Positions 7,693 to 14,182 of a DNA stretch of 18,581 nucleotides are shown here, piece after piece (positions within the stretch are counted from its first letter, which is position 1; each line of letters starts with the position of its first letter). The stretch is taken from NCBI GenBank assembly GCA_018897535.1, contig JAHIKO010000006.1, forward strand, positions 1 to 18,581, given 5' to 3'. The notes under the pieces are model-generated. The model was not told the origin of the DNA. It worked only from the letters and a program-made list of their open reading frames with translations, and ran no database searches. The DNA comes from Candidatus Dependentiae bacterium (GTDB taxonomy: Bacteria > Babelota > Babeliae > Babelales > UASB340). The position numbers and the translations under genes were made by a program.

Positions 7693-9138
7693 ATGAAACC
7701 GTTCTTAACAATAAAAGAATTAAAAGAAAAGTTAATCAAAAAAGAAATTAATCCATCAGAATCTATTAGTTTTTATTTAAATAGATTAAAAAAATATAAA
7801 GATAAATTAAATGCAACCATAGATATTTTTGAACCAAATAATTTAGACAATATTAATATTGATAACAAACGCGTACTGTCCGGCATACCGGGAATATTAA
7901 AAAGTAATATTTCTCAAAAAGATAAAAAAATTACCTGTGGGTCTAATATTTTAAAAAATTATACAAGCCCCTATGATGCAACCGTTACCGAAAAATTAAA
8001 AAATAGCGGTGCACAAATTTTAGCAACTGCAAATATGGATGAATTTGCCATGGGAAATTCAGGAGAATTTTCAGCCTTTGGAATGTCTAAAAACCCTTGG
8101 AATTTAGACTTAGTTCCCGGAGGATCCAGCTCCGGTTCAGCTGCTGCTGTTTGCGCAGGGCTTGTTCCATGGGCACTGGGATCGGAAACCGGTGGGTCAG
8201 TAAGACAACCTGCAGCATTTTGTGGTCTGGTTGGTTTATACCCAACATATGGCACATTTTCAAGATACGGAGTTATTGCATTTGCATCTTCAAACGATCA
8301 GGTTGGCCCTTTAACTAAAACCGTTTATGATAATGCCCTTATATCATCCATAATAATGGGGCAGGACTCAAAAGATTCAACGACACTTGCCAGAAAGCAT
8401 GAAGATTTCACACGAAATTTGACCGGTAAATTACCTCAAAATTTAAAAATTGGTGTAATAAAAGATTCTTTGAATTCAAAAAGTGTTGACTCTCAAGTTT
8501 TGTCCGGATTTGAAAATGCAATAAATCAACTCGAAAAATTAGGCGCAAAAATTGAATATGTAACATTACCAAATTTAAAATATGGTATTTCAGTTTATTT
8601 TATAATCACTCGCGCAGAAGCTGCATCAAATTTGGCAAGATTTGATGGAACATTATACGGATCAAGAGATAAAAGTGCTCAAGAATTAAAAGACCTATAT
8701 CTAAATACACGCGGTGCCGGATTTGGCATAGAAGTTAAAAGAAGAATATTAACCGGAAATTATGTTTTATCTGCCGATAATAAAAATACATTTTACAACA
8801 AAGCCGATATTGCCAGATCTTTATTAAGGCAAGATTTTGAAAATATTTTTAATTCTGTAGATCTTTTAATAAGTCCTACAGTTCCAACTCTACCATTTAA
8901 AGTCGGCCAAGAAAGTGCCGATCCATTTAAAACACAGATGGCTGACTATTTCACAGTCCCAACAAATATTACAGGTAATCCCGCGCTTTCACTTCCATGT
9001 GGATTTTCAAAAGAAAATTTACCAATAGGTTTTCAGTTTATAGGACCAAGATTGTCTGAAAGTTTAATCTATCAAGTTGCTTATGCATTCGAACAAAGTA
9101 CAGATTATCACACTAAAAACCCTGCGGGATTTGAATAA
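7693..9138 (+). CDS. gatA: Asp-tRNA(Asn)/Glu-tRNA(Gln) amidotransferase subunit A
   Basis: GatA is the glutaminase of the complex. It releases ammonia from glutamine, which passes to GatB for amidation of the mischarged tRNA. The amidase-signature triad is intact: Lys70 (in GILKS), cis-Ser145 (in PGGSSSGSA) and nucleophile Ser169 (in TGGSVRQPA). Their spacing matches Bacillus GatA (K79, S154, S178). The C-terminal part has the usual PTNITGNPALSLPCG and GFQFIGPR segments. At 481 residues it is normal length. AAAGG lies about 10 nt before the ATG. The stop abuts the dus start with no gap. Confidence 0.96.
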   Translation: MKPFLTIKELKEKLIKKEINPSESISFYLNRLKKYKDKLNATIDIFEPNNLDNINIDNKRVLSGIPGILKSNISQKDKKITCGSNILKNYTSPYDATVTEKLKNSGAQILATANMDEFAMGNSGEFSAFGMSKNPWNLDLVPGGSSSGSAAAVCAGLVPWALGSETGGSVRQPAAFCGLVGLYPTYGTFSRYGVIAFASSNDQVGPLTKTVYDNALISSIIMGQDSKDSTTLARKHEDFTRNLTGKLPQNLKIGVIKDSLNSKSVDSQVLSGFENAINQLEKLGAKIEYVTLPNLKYGISVYFIITRAEAASNLARFDGTLYGSRDKSAQELKDLYLNTRGAGFGIEVKRRILTGNYVLSADNKNTFYNKADIARSLLRQDFENIFNSVDLLISPTVPTLPFKVGQESADPFKTQMADYFTVPTNITGNPALSLPCGFSKENLPIGFQFIGPRLSESLIYQVAYAFEQSTDYHTKNPAGFE

Positions 9139-10110
9139 ATGCAAAAAACATTTTGGACTGAATCTATAAATTTTAAAAATCTAAAAGTTCCAAGATTTAT
9201 GTCCGCACCAATAGACGGTTTTTTAGATTCACCAATGCGACAATTGATAAGAATCTATTCACCCAATGAACTACTTTTTGGACAAATGCGACATGCTGCA
9301 TCTGTGGCAAATGCAAAAATCACAGATGAATTCAATATTCAAAAAATAGAGCACCCTCTTTGTTTTCAAATTTCGGCAAACTCTACAAACTTTGTCGAAA
9401 CCGCAATAGAAAAAATTTTAGAACAAAATTTTGAAATGATAAATCTAAATTCCGGTTGTCCGGCAAAAAAAATTATTGATGCCGGCTCCGGAGCAGCGCT
9501 TATGGCGAATATTCCATTATTGAAAGAACTTATAAAAATTTTAGTAACAAAAGTTAATGGAAAAATTCCGGTAACAATAAAAATTAGAGCCGGTTATAAT
9601 GAAAAAAATGGACTTTATGTTGCAAAAATGAGTGAAGAGCTTGGTGTAGATGGAATAATTATTCATCCAAGATTAAAATCACAAGGTTTTACCGGTGAGC
9701 TGGATTTTGATATTGTGAGAAAAATTAAAAAAGCCGTTAAAATTCCGGTAATTTTTTCCGGAAATATCGTAGATGCACAAACTGCAATAAAAACTTGTGA
9801 ATTAACCGGTGCTGATGGTTTTATGATTGGCAGAGCTTTTTATGGTGAACCATGGAAAATCAAACAAATTTTATCTACACTCACAAATGAACCTTTTGAA
9901 ATCTCAGAAAATGAAAAACTTGACATTGCAATAAAGCACTTAAAACTTAATTCTAAATATTATGGATTACATCATGGATTTAATGCAGTAAAAAAACATC
10001 TACCGTTTTACGTAAGAGAAATACACGATGCAGCTAAAATAAGAAATAGTTTAGTTTTAGCGCAAAGTGAACAAGAAATAGAAAATATTTTAAATAATTT
10101 AAAAAAATAA
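9139..10110 (+). CDS. dus: tRNA-dihydrouridine synthase (Dus family)
   Basis: The enzyme reduces specific uridines in tRNA loops to dihydrouridine using FMN and NADPH. The TIM-barrel opening MSAPIDGFLDSPMR, the catalytic Cys107 in NLNSGCPAKK, the substrate-contacting IHPR (usually IHGRT), FSGNI and the phosphate-binding IGRAFYGEPW are all in order. The usual NMGCP appears as NSGCP and ALGNPW as FYGEPW, so it is a somewhat divergent member. Assignment to DusA, B or C is not secure, though length (323) and order resemble DusB. Its ATG immediately follows the gatA stop, implying translational coupling, and mreC starts 10 nt after it. Confidence 0.88.
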   Translation: MQKTFWTESINFKNLKVPRFMSAPIDGFLDSPMRQLIRIYSPNELLFGQMRHAASVANAKITDEFNIQKIEHPLCFQISANSTNFVETAIEKILEQNFEMINLNSGCPAKKIIDAGSGAALMANIPLLKELIKILVTKVNGKIPVTIKIRAGYNEKNGLYVAKMSEELGVDGIIIHPRLKSQGFTGELDFDIVRKIKKAVKIPVIFSGNIVDAQTAIKTCELTGADGFMIGRAFYGEPWKIKQILSTLTNEPFEISENEKLDIAIKHLKLNSKYYGLHHGFNAVKKHLPFYVREIHDAAKIRNSLVLAQSEQEIENILNNLKK

Positions 10111-10120
10111 AATAAAAAAA

Positions 10121-10981
10121 ATGAAAAAGAGATTTAGTAAAAAAATAAACAAAAATAAATTTTTCAAAATTATAATAATTTTATTTTCAATTCTTTTAAT
10201 ATATAAAATAATAACTCAAAAAAGATCCGGGTTGGAAAATTTTATTTCGAATGTCTCTTATCCATTTCTAGTTGTTTGCAATAAAATTGTCAAACCTGTA
10301 GAAGCTGCAGCTTTACGAAAAAAAAATTACGCACAACTTCTTTCAGATAATATAATATTAAGAGAAGACAATGAAAAACTTTTACAAGAAAATATTGAAT
10401 TAAAATCTTTAATAAATTTTGATGAAAAAAGTAAAGATCTTCTTGATTTTAAAAAACGTTATGCTTTAGAAAATGTTATTTTTGCAAATATAATTTTAAA
10501 AAATATTTCACATGCAGAACAATATTTTTTAATAAATAAAGGTAAAAATCACGGTATTGAAAAAGATATGGTAGCAATATACAAATTTCAAATTATCGGA
10601 AAAATTTCCGACGTATCAAAATGGCACAGCAAGATAACTTTAATAACTGATAAAAAAAATAAAATTAGTGCTTACAGCAATAAAACTCACTCAAATGGAA
10701 TTGTAGAAGGCTCAAACGATATTAATAAACTAAATTTCAGTTTTGTTTCGCATTTGTCAGAGCTTGAACTCGAAGATTTTGTAATATCAAGCGGTAAGGG
10801 ATTGGTTTATCCTGAAGGCTTTTGTCTTGGCAAAATCACAAATATAGAAAAACAGGATTTATATTACAAAGTAGATATAGAACCGTTGATAAAAATTGAA
10901 GAACTTGAAAATTGTTTAATCACAAGCCAAGAGATTATAAACGACAGTTTTCAAAGCCTAAACACCGTAAATCAATCTTAA
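10121..10981 (+). CDS. mreC: Rod shape-determining protein MreC
   Basis: MreC is the periplasmic scaffold of the elongasome. It connects MreB and MreD with the PBP2-RodA wall-synthesis machinery. Layout: a basic cytosolic tail, one membrane helix (about 16-31), a coiled coil (about 62-98, with heptad-like LREDNEKLLQENIELK), then the two beta domains with GKNHGIEKDMVAI and GIVEGS motifs typical of the family. Its 286 residues are normal. mreB and mreD are not adjacent here. No Shine-Dalgarno is evident (A-rich leader). Its 3' end overlaps the convergent Nudix gene by 24 bases. Confidence 0.9.
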   Translation: MKKRFSKKINKNKFFKIIIILFSILLIYKIITQKRSGLENFISNVSYPFLVVCNKIVKPVEAAALRKKNYAQLLSDNIILREDNEKLLQENIELKSLINFDEKSKDLLDFKKRYALENVIFANIILKNISHAEQYFLINKGKNHGIEKDMVAIYKFQIIGKISDVSKWHSKITLITDKKNKISAYSNKTHSNGIVEGSNDINKLNFSFVSHLSELELEDFVISSGKGLVYPEGFCLGKITNIEKQDLYYKVDIEPLIKIEELENCLITSQEIINDSFQSLNTVNQS

Positions 10982-11458
10982 TAATTTAGGCAAATCACTT
11001 TTTGCTTTTTTACCAGACGCAATTAATTGTATAACTTGCTCCGGGAACATCCAATGTCCCTCAATAAAATCGTTTTTATTAAAATCAGGATCTTTTTCAT
11101 AATCTATTTCATAAACAGTCTGAAAGGCAGAAACGTTATGCTTATGTGGCACAAATAATCCTATTTTTCTATAAACAACTTGTGTTAAGTCTATATTTAA
11201 TTCTTCCAAAAGCTCTCTTTTAAAAGATTGATCATAAGATTCACCACTACTTACATGACCACCAACACTCATATCTAAGTGTAATGGGAATAATTTTTTG
11301 GTAGCAACACGCAATGGTATCCAAATTTCGCCTTGAGAATTTTTTAAAAAAGCATTTATTGCTCTAAAATTAGAAAGCCCTTTTGCATGAACTTCTGATC
11401 GCCACATAGTCTCAATTACAATATCATTTTCATCTACTAAATCTAATAATTCATCCAT
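10958..11458 (-). CDS. Nudix hydrolase, YfcD/IDI-like
   Basis: The opening LVDENDIVIETMWRSEVHAKGL and the context MSVGGHVSSGESY match the YfcD branch, which resembles isopentenyl-diphosphate isomerase. The Nudix box spans G67 to I89 (G-x5-E73-x7-R81-E82-LL-E85-E86-L-N88-I). The consensus Gly before the last hydrophobic residue is Asn here, while the metal-binding glutamates are intact. The substrate is unknown. AAAGGA lies 6 nt before the ATG. The gene converges on mreC with overlapping 3' ends and is divergent from the HIT gene. IDI function is less likely, as the length (166) and box fit YfcD better. Confidence 0.85.
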   Translation of the reverse strand: MDELLDLVDENDIVIETMWRSEVHAKGLSNFRAINAFLKNSQGEIWIPLRVATKKLFPLHLDMSVGGHVSSGESYDQSFKRELLEELNIDLTQVVYRKIGLFVPHKHNVSAFQTVYEIDYEKDPDFNKNDFIEGHWMFPEQVIQLIASGKKAKSDLPKLLRLIYGV

Positions 11459-11481
11459 AAAATTCCTTTGATGTTTTATGC

Positions 11482-11487
11482 TATAAT
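11482..11487 (+). promoter_or_regulatory. Extended -10 promoter for the HIT gene
   Basis: A perfect TATAAT is preceded by TG and one base (TGCTATAAT), an extended -10 element 57 nt before the HIT start. No good -35 box sits 17 nt upstream, which extended -10 promoters can tolerate. Confidence 0.5.
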
Positions 11488-11543
11488 GCTATTTTAAAAT
11501 TAAATAATACAAAATAAAAATAATAAAGAATAGTGATATAATT

Positions 11544-11924
11544 ATGAAAAACAATAACTGTATCTTTTGCAATAAAAACAATGTGCAAATTTTATCCGAA
11601 TCCAAATTAGCCTATTCAATAAGAGACAAATTCCCTGTAACTACTGGCCACAGTTTAATAATAACAAAACGACATGTAGAAAGTTTTTTTGATCTAACAA
11701 ATAATGAAATTTTAGAAATAAATGAATTATTAAAAAAAATAAAAGAAGAAATTTTACAAGAAGACAAAACCGTCACCGGATTTAATGTTGGCGTCAATAT
11801 AGGTTTATCTGCAGGTCAATCTGTTTTTCATGTTCACGTTCACTTAATTCCAAGACGTTTAGGCGACATTGAAAATCCCAAAGGCGGTGTTCGAGGTATT
11901 ATTCCAAATAAACGTGATTATTAA
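11544..11924 (+). CDS. HIT family hydrolase
   Basis: HIT proteins hydrolyse nucleotide phosphoramidates or dinucleotides. The histidine triad HVHVHLIPRR has its catalytic histidines at H96, H98 and H100. The N-terminal CIFC (C6, C9) is half of the zinc site common in this branch, and the middle NVGVNIGLSAGQSVFH strand-loop is typical. Length 126 residues is slightly short. The protein ends soon after the GGVRGIIPNKRDY segment seen in HIT proteins of many bacteria, so it looks intact. The gene is monocistronic, with an extended -10 upstream and a repeat region downstream. Confidence 0.92.
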   Translation: MKNNNCIFCNKNNVQILSESKLAYSIRDKFPVTTGHSLIITKRHVESFFDLTNNEILEINELLKKIKEEILQEDKTVTGFNVGVNIGLSAGQSVFHVHVHLIPRRLGDIENPKGGVRGIIPNKRDY

Positions 11925-11986
11925 GATTTAAATAATTATGACAGTTTACATGCAGAAATTCTGGATTATAATTATAAAAGTAATCG

Positions 11987-12030
11987 CGCTCCTACTTCGC
12001 CATTCGTGGCTACGTAGGACAGGCCTCCGC
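11987..12030 (+). repeat. GC-rich palindromic repeat, copy R2
   Basis: The element folds as CCTAC (11991-11995) with GTAGG (12014-12018) and GCCA (11999-12002) with TGGC (12007-12010) around a TTCG tetraloop, separated by a 3x3 internal loop. The right flank ACAGGCC aligns with GCAGGCC in R1 and R4. It lies 62 nt after the HIT gene. Confidence 0.65.
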
Positions 12031-12064
12031 TTTAAAAATATATTTGAAATTAAATATTAATCTC

Positions 12065-12076
12065 GCGCCCGTAGCT
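12065..12076 (+). pseudogene. tRNA-Arg fragment (first 12 nt)
   Basis: GCGCCCGTAGCT is identical to positions 1-12 of the tRNA-Arg(TCG) at 12152, then switches abruptly into repeat R3. It is a by-product of the tandem duplication and cannot make a tRNA. Confidence 0.6.
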
Positions 12077-12121
12077 TACGCCGTCGCCAAGGCTATGGCG
12101 CACAGGCAAGCTTCTGCGTAA
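12076..12121 (+). repeat. GC-rich palindromic repeat, copy R3
   Basis: The outer arms TTACGC (12076-12081) and GCGTAA (12116-12121) pair. Inside, CGCC (12079-12082) can alternatively pair with GGCG (12097-12100), and GCCAAGGC at 12086-12093 is shared with R4. The right part GGCTATGGCGCACAGGC aligns with the other copies. It sits between the tRNA fragment and the AT spacer of the intact tRNA. Confidence 0.55.
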
Positions 12122-12151
12122 AAAATTTATTTGAAATATTTTGTTAATCTC

Positions 12152-12228
12152 GCGCCCGTAGCTCAATTGGATAGAGTCGCGGACTTCGAATCCGAAGGTT
12201 GCAGGTTCAAATCCTGCCGGGCGCACCA
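12152..12228 (+). tRNA. tRNA-Arg, anticodon TCG
   Basis: The cloverleaf is complete: acceptor GCGCCCG with CGGGCGC, D-stem GCTC with GAGT, anticodon loop CTTCGAA with anticodon TCG, T-arm GCAGG-TTCAAAT-CCTGC, and an encoded CCA at the 3' end. The top pair of the anticodon stem (27-43) is a G-A mismatch. It reads CGA and, by wobble, other CGN arginine codons. Confidence 0.93.
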
Positions 12229-12262
12229 TACTTCGCCAAGGCTTCGTATGGCAGGCCAGGAC
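12226..12262 (+). repeat. GC-rich palindromic repeat, copy R4, fused to the tRNA 3' end
   Basis: CCATAC (12226-12231) pairs perfectly with GTATGG (12246-12251), and the left arm begins with the CC of the encoded tRNA CCA end. The inner TTCGCCAAGGCTTC and right flank GGCAGGCCAG match the family. The element abuts the tRNA with no spacer. Confidence 0.65.
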
Positions 12263-12394
12263 TGAAATTTATTTATTTTATAATTTGTCATTCTGAATCC
12301 GGTCATTTTAGTCCATATGGTTATAGCCTTTACTTAAAACTATGCTGTGACCAAAAATAGGCGCATAAATTATTTTAAATAACAGGATAAAATT

Positions 12395-12757
12395 ATGTTT
12401 AAAAAAATATTGGTTTCACTTTTTTTAATATTGTCATTAAATATAACTTGCAATGCTATGAATACAGATAGTATTACTGTACAAATGCCAAATGAAGAAG
12501 AATTAATCACCCTATTCTATGAATACGATTTAGAAGATTTTGCTGAAAAAACGGATATAATTAATAATCTGATAGGAAAAAAGACACCAGCGTGCATAGA
12601 AATTGCTATTGGATTAGCGCTAATTGAATATTCAGGTGATCAAACTGAAGTTATTGAAAATATAAATTCTTTGATAAGTAACATACTTGAAAAATATCCT
12701 GAAGCAAAAAAAACTTGGGATGAATTAAGAAATAGCGAGAATAGTAGTAATTTATAG
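12395..12757 (+). CDS. Small secreted protein of unknown function
   Basis: I do not recognise a family. The 120-residue product starts with a signal peptide (MFKKILVSLFLILSLNITCNA, likely cleavage after CNA at residue 21). Cys19 is not in a canonical lipobox. The mature part is acidic and predicted helical (EEELITLFYEYDLEDFAEKTDII, then VIENINSLISNILEKY), ending in a Ser/Asn tail. The Shine-Dalgarno ACAGGA lies about 8 nt before the ATG. The gene is enclosed by two tRNA-Arg genes, 24 nt from the second, in a repeat-rich region. It could be a small periplasmic or exported adaptor; function unknown. Confidence 0.7.
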   Translation: MFKKILVSLFLILSLNITCNAMNTDSITVQMPNEEELITLFYEYDLEDFAEKTDIINNLIGKKTPACIEIAIGLALIEYSGDQTEVIENINSLISNILEKYPEAKKTWDELRNSENSSNL

Positions 12758-12781
12758 CACCTTGAAATTCATAATCATATT

Positions 12782-12858
12782 GCGCCTATAGCTCAGGTGG
12801 ATAGAGCGAGCGTTTCCTAAATGCTAGGCCGCAGGTTCGAGTCCTGCTAGGCGCACCA
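12782..12858 (+). tRNA. tRNA-Arg, anticodon CCT
   Basis: Acceptor GCGCCTA with TAGGCGC, D-stem GCTC with GAGC, anticodon stem AGCGT with ATGCT around loop TTCCTAA (anticodon CCT), T-arm GCAGG-TTCGAGT-CCTGC and an encoded CCA. It reads AGG arginine codons. Confidence 0.94.
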
Positions 12859-12904
12859 GCTTTGACAATCCGAGCAATCAACAATCAGATCAATAGGATA
12901 TTTA

Positions 12905-12950
12905 TGAGGGTATGCCCTTAAAGCCACCGACAAGGTCGGTGGTAGTTTAC
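12905..12950 (+). mobile_element. Possible remnant right end of an IS200/IS605-type element
   Basis: Two adjacent hairpins stand out: AGGG-TATG-CCCT (12907-12918) and a perfect 8-bp stem CCACCGAC-AAG-GTCGGTGG (12924-12942), followed by TAGTTTAC. This arrangement, a small hairpin, then AAGCC, a strong imperfectly looped palindrome and TAGTTnAC, is what I know from the right ends of IS200/IS605 elements, which overlap the 3' part of the TnpB guide RNA. No tnpA or tnpB frame is present in the window, so at most this is a decayed or solo end. A plain structured RNA or a terminator without a T-tract is the alternative. Confidence 0.4.
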
Positions 12951-13127
12951 TAAATATAAGTTTTAAATTAAAAAGACCTCAGACCTTCGCACAACAAAAA
13001 CAATTACTTTGCAAATAACTTTATTGCGAAATGTTACGCTTTGCAAAGCCTTGCTTTGTAAAATATAAAAACAAAAAACTGAACAGACTTCCAGAGTAAA
13101 TATAAGAACATGAAAAAGTAACGAATT

Positions 13128-13163
13128 CATAAGGCTAGCCTTATGCGGGCTTTGGCAGAGCCC
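13128..13163. repeat. Perfect 18-bp palindrome plus adjacent hairpin
   Basis: CATAAGGCTAGCCTTATG (13128-13145) is its own reverse complement. Immediately after it, GGGCT (13147-13151) pairs with AGCCC (13159-13163). An 18-bp exact palindrome could be a protein-binding operator or a cruciform. It does not match the R1-R5 consensus well, though the TTTGGCAG part is vaguely similar. Confidence 0.5.
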
Positions 13164-13211
13164 ATATAAAACTTAAAATTAATTTTTTTAACAGCCGGCC
13201 TTCTTATTTAG

Positions 13212-13246
13212 AAAACAATTAATTCATTATTGTTTTTTATTTTTTA
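13212..13246 (+). terminator. Weak terminator-like hairpin
   Basis: AAAACAAT (13212-13219) pairs with ATTGTTTT (13229-13236) around a 9-nt loop, followed by a T-rich run. Only one G-C pair is present, so the stem is weak. No gene ends just upstream. Confidence 0.25.
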
Positions 13247-13295
13247 CTATGTATAGTTATTCAAAGTTGTTATTTGTAATTTATAAATTTTAATA

Positions 13296-13382
13296 ATGAA
13301 AGGAGTTGTGGAATCTAAAAAATGTTTTATAAAATGGGAGAATGAAGAAAAACAAATGAACATAGAAATTCCAATTGTTTAA
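13296..13382 (+). CDS. Possible 28-residue peptide
   Basis: An ATG-to-TAA frame encodes a charged peptide beginning MKGVVESKKCFIKW. There is no Shine-Dalgarno before the ATG and no family I know. It ends 63 nt before the 13446 gene and could be a leader peptide, a gene remnant or chance. Confidence 0.15.
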   Translation: MKGVVESKKCFIKWENEEKQMNIEIPIV

Positions 13383-13445
13383 GAGTAGTAATTGTCGTTT
13401 ATATCTTATTGTACGTAATGAAAACTAAAATTAAGGATTTGTTTA

Positions 13446-14114
13446 ATGTTTAAATCTTATATAAAATCGTTATTGTTAGTTACAGCTTTACTTTTTAACT
13501 CACTGAAACCTGTTCAAATTGATAAAAAGAATTTGTTCGTTCCAAATACGCTCGGTAAAATTAAAGTTTTACATGATAAAAAAGGCTTCTCAATAAAAAA
13601 AGATGGTGAAATTCACAGAGTTAGAAATTGTTTTGTTGATAAAGAAATAAGAAATCTTTCAAGCAAAGAGTTAATGCAATTCTTGGGAAACCTAAAGGTT
13701 GTAGAAATTAATGGTCAAAAAGTAGAATTTGAAAAGATTACTAAAAAACAATTTAAAAAAATGGCAACAACTGAAACATCTCAAAAAATAGAATTTGATA
13801 AAAAAGAAGCTGAACAGTTGTTTAAAGCACTAAGTCGTTCTCACAGCGGCTATATTTCTGTAACCCAAATGAGTGATGGTGAATATAGCTTAAAAAGCCA
13901 CATTAGAGTATCAGGTGGCGGTCCATTTGGTGCATTGGTAGCTTATTGGGGTACAAAAGTTGTTGCTTATGGTGGGATTATGGTTGCAAATATTGTTACG
14001 ACTGGTCCTGCAGGTATTGTTTTTGGTATTCAGGAATGCGTTGCTGCTGCACCAACAATAGAAGGAGTAGCTGTTGCTGCAGAGATGATTGGGTTGGTGG
14101 CTCCAACACCTTAA
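13446..14114 (+). CDS. Exported protein with glycine-rich hydrophobic C-terminus
   Basis: I cannot name the family. The N-terminus is a signal peptide or anchor (hydrophobic residues 8-20, basic before). Residues 25-110 form a Lys-rich beta-type region (KGFSIKKDGEIHRVRNCF, then LKVVEINGQKVEFEKI). Residues 115-155 contain the well-formed motif YISVTQMSDGEYSL. From G157 to the end the protein is uncharged or nearly so and Gly/Ala/Val-rich: GGGPFGALVAYWGTKVVAYGG, then two or three hydrophobic stretches to residue 222. Such a tail could insert into membranes, as in pore-forming peptides or host-membrane effectors. AAGGA lies 9 nt before the ATG. A long stem-loop follows, then the STM3941-like membrane protein. 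The tail looks richer in G+C than the neighbours. Confidence 0.75.
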   Translation: MFKSYIKSLLLVTALLFNSLKPVQIDKKNLFVPNTLGKIKVLHDKKGFSIKKDGEIHRVRNCFVDKEIRNLSSKELMQFLGNLKVVEINGQKVEFEKITKKQFKKMATTETSQKIEFDKKEAEQLFKALSRSHSGYISVTQMSDGEYSLKSHIRVSGGGPFGALVAYWGTKVVAYGGIMVANIVTTGPAGIVFGIQECVAAAPTIEGVAVAAEMIGLVAPTP

Positions 14115-14131
14115 GCCTGTTTTAATAAATT

Positions 14132-14169
14132 AAGTTGCTTTTTACTAAAGTAATAGTAGAAAGCAACTT
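14132..14169 (+). terminator. Long intergenic stem-loop
   Basis: AAGTTGCTTT (14132-14141) pairs perfectly with AAAGCAACTT (14160-14169), with an 18-nt loop that can form an inner TTAC/GTAA stem. It fills the 68-nt gap between two plus-strand genes. There is only a short T stretch after it, so it may be an attenuating or mRNA-stabilising element rather than a full terminator. Confidence 0.55.
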
Positions 14170-14182
14170 TAATATTTAAAGA

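Larger units (their letters stand above)
12032..12163 (+). repeat. Imperfect tandem duplication, period about 87 bp
   Basis: The 20-mer TTAATCTCGCGCCCGTAGCT occurs at 12057-12076 and again at 12144-12163. The AT-rich 25 nt before each copy also match (AAAAATTTATTTGAAAT versus AAAATATATTTGAAAT). Each unit therefore consists of a GC-rich hairpin, an AT spacer and the start of a tRNA gene. Only the second unit runs into a complete tRNA. Confidence 0.7.
12951..13445. other. Gene-poor stretch with several palindromes
   Basis: No convincing gene is seen here. It holds short palindromes: GCTTTGCAAAGC near 13044-13055, an 18-bp perfect palindrome at 13128-13145 next to a GGGCT/AGCCC hairpin at 13147-13163, an AT hairpin with a T-run at 13212-13238, and one 28-codon frame at 13296-13382. 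The base composition alternates between AT-rich and short GC-rich patches, as in decayed mobile or repeat sequence. Confidence 0.5.

Noticed and set aside
7971..8318. Open frames on both strands inside gatA
   Set aside because: They are shadows of a gene with an intact amidase triad and show no ribosome sites or family motifs.
11938..12060. A 40-codon frame running from just after the HIT gene through repeat R2
   Set aside because: It has no ribosome site, and half of it is translated from the hairpin repeat and AT spacer, so it is most likely chance.
12458..12464. Lipoprotein signal in the 12395 gene (Cys19)
   Set aside because: The residues before the cysteine (Asn-Ile-Thr) do not fit a lipobox; cleavage after the following Ala is more likely.
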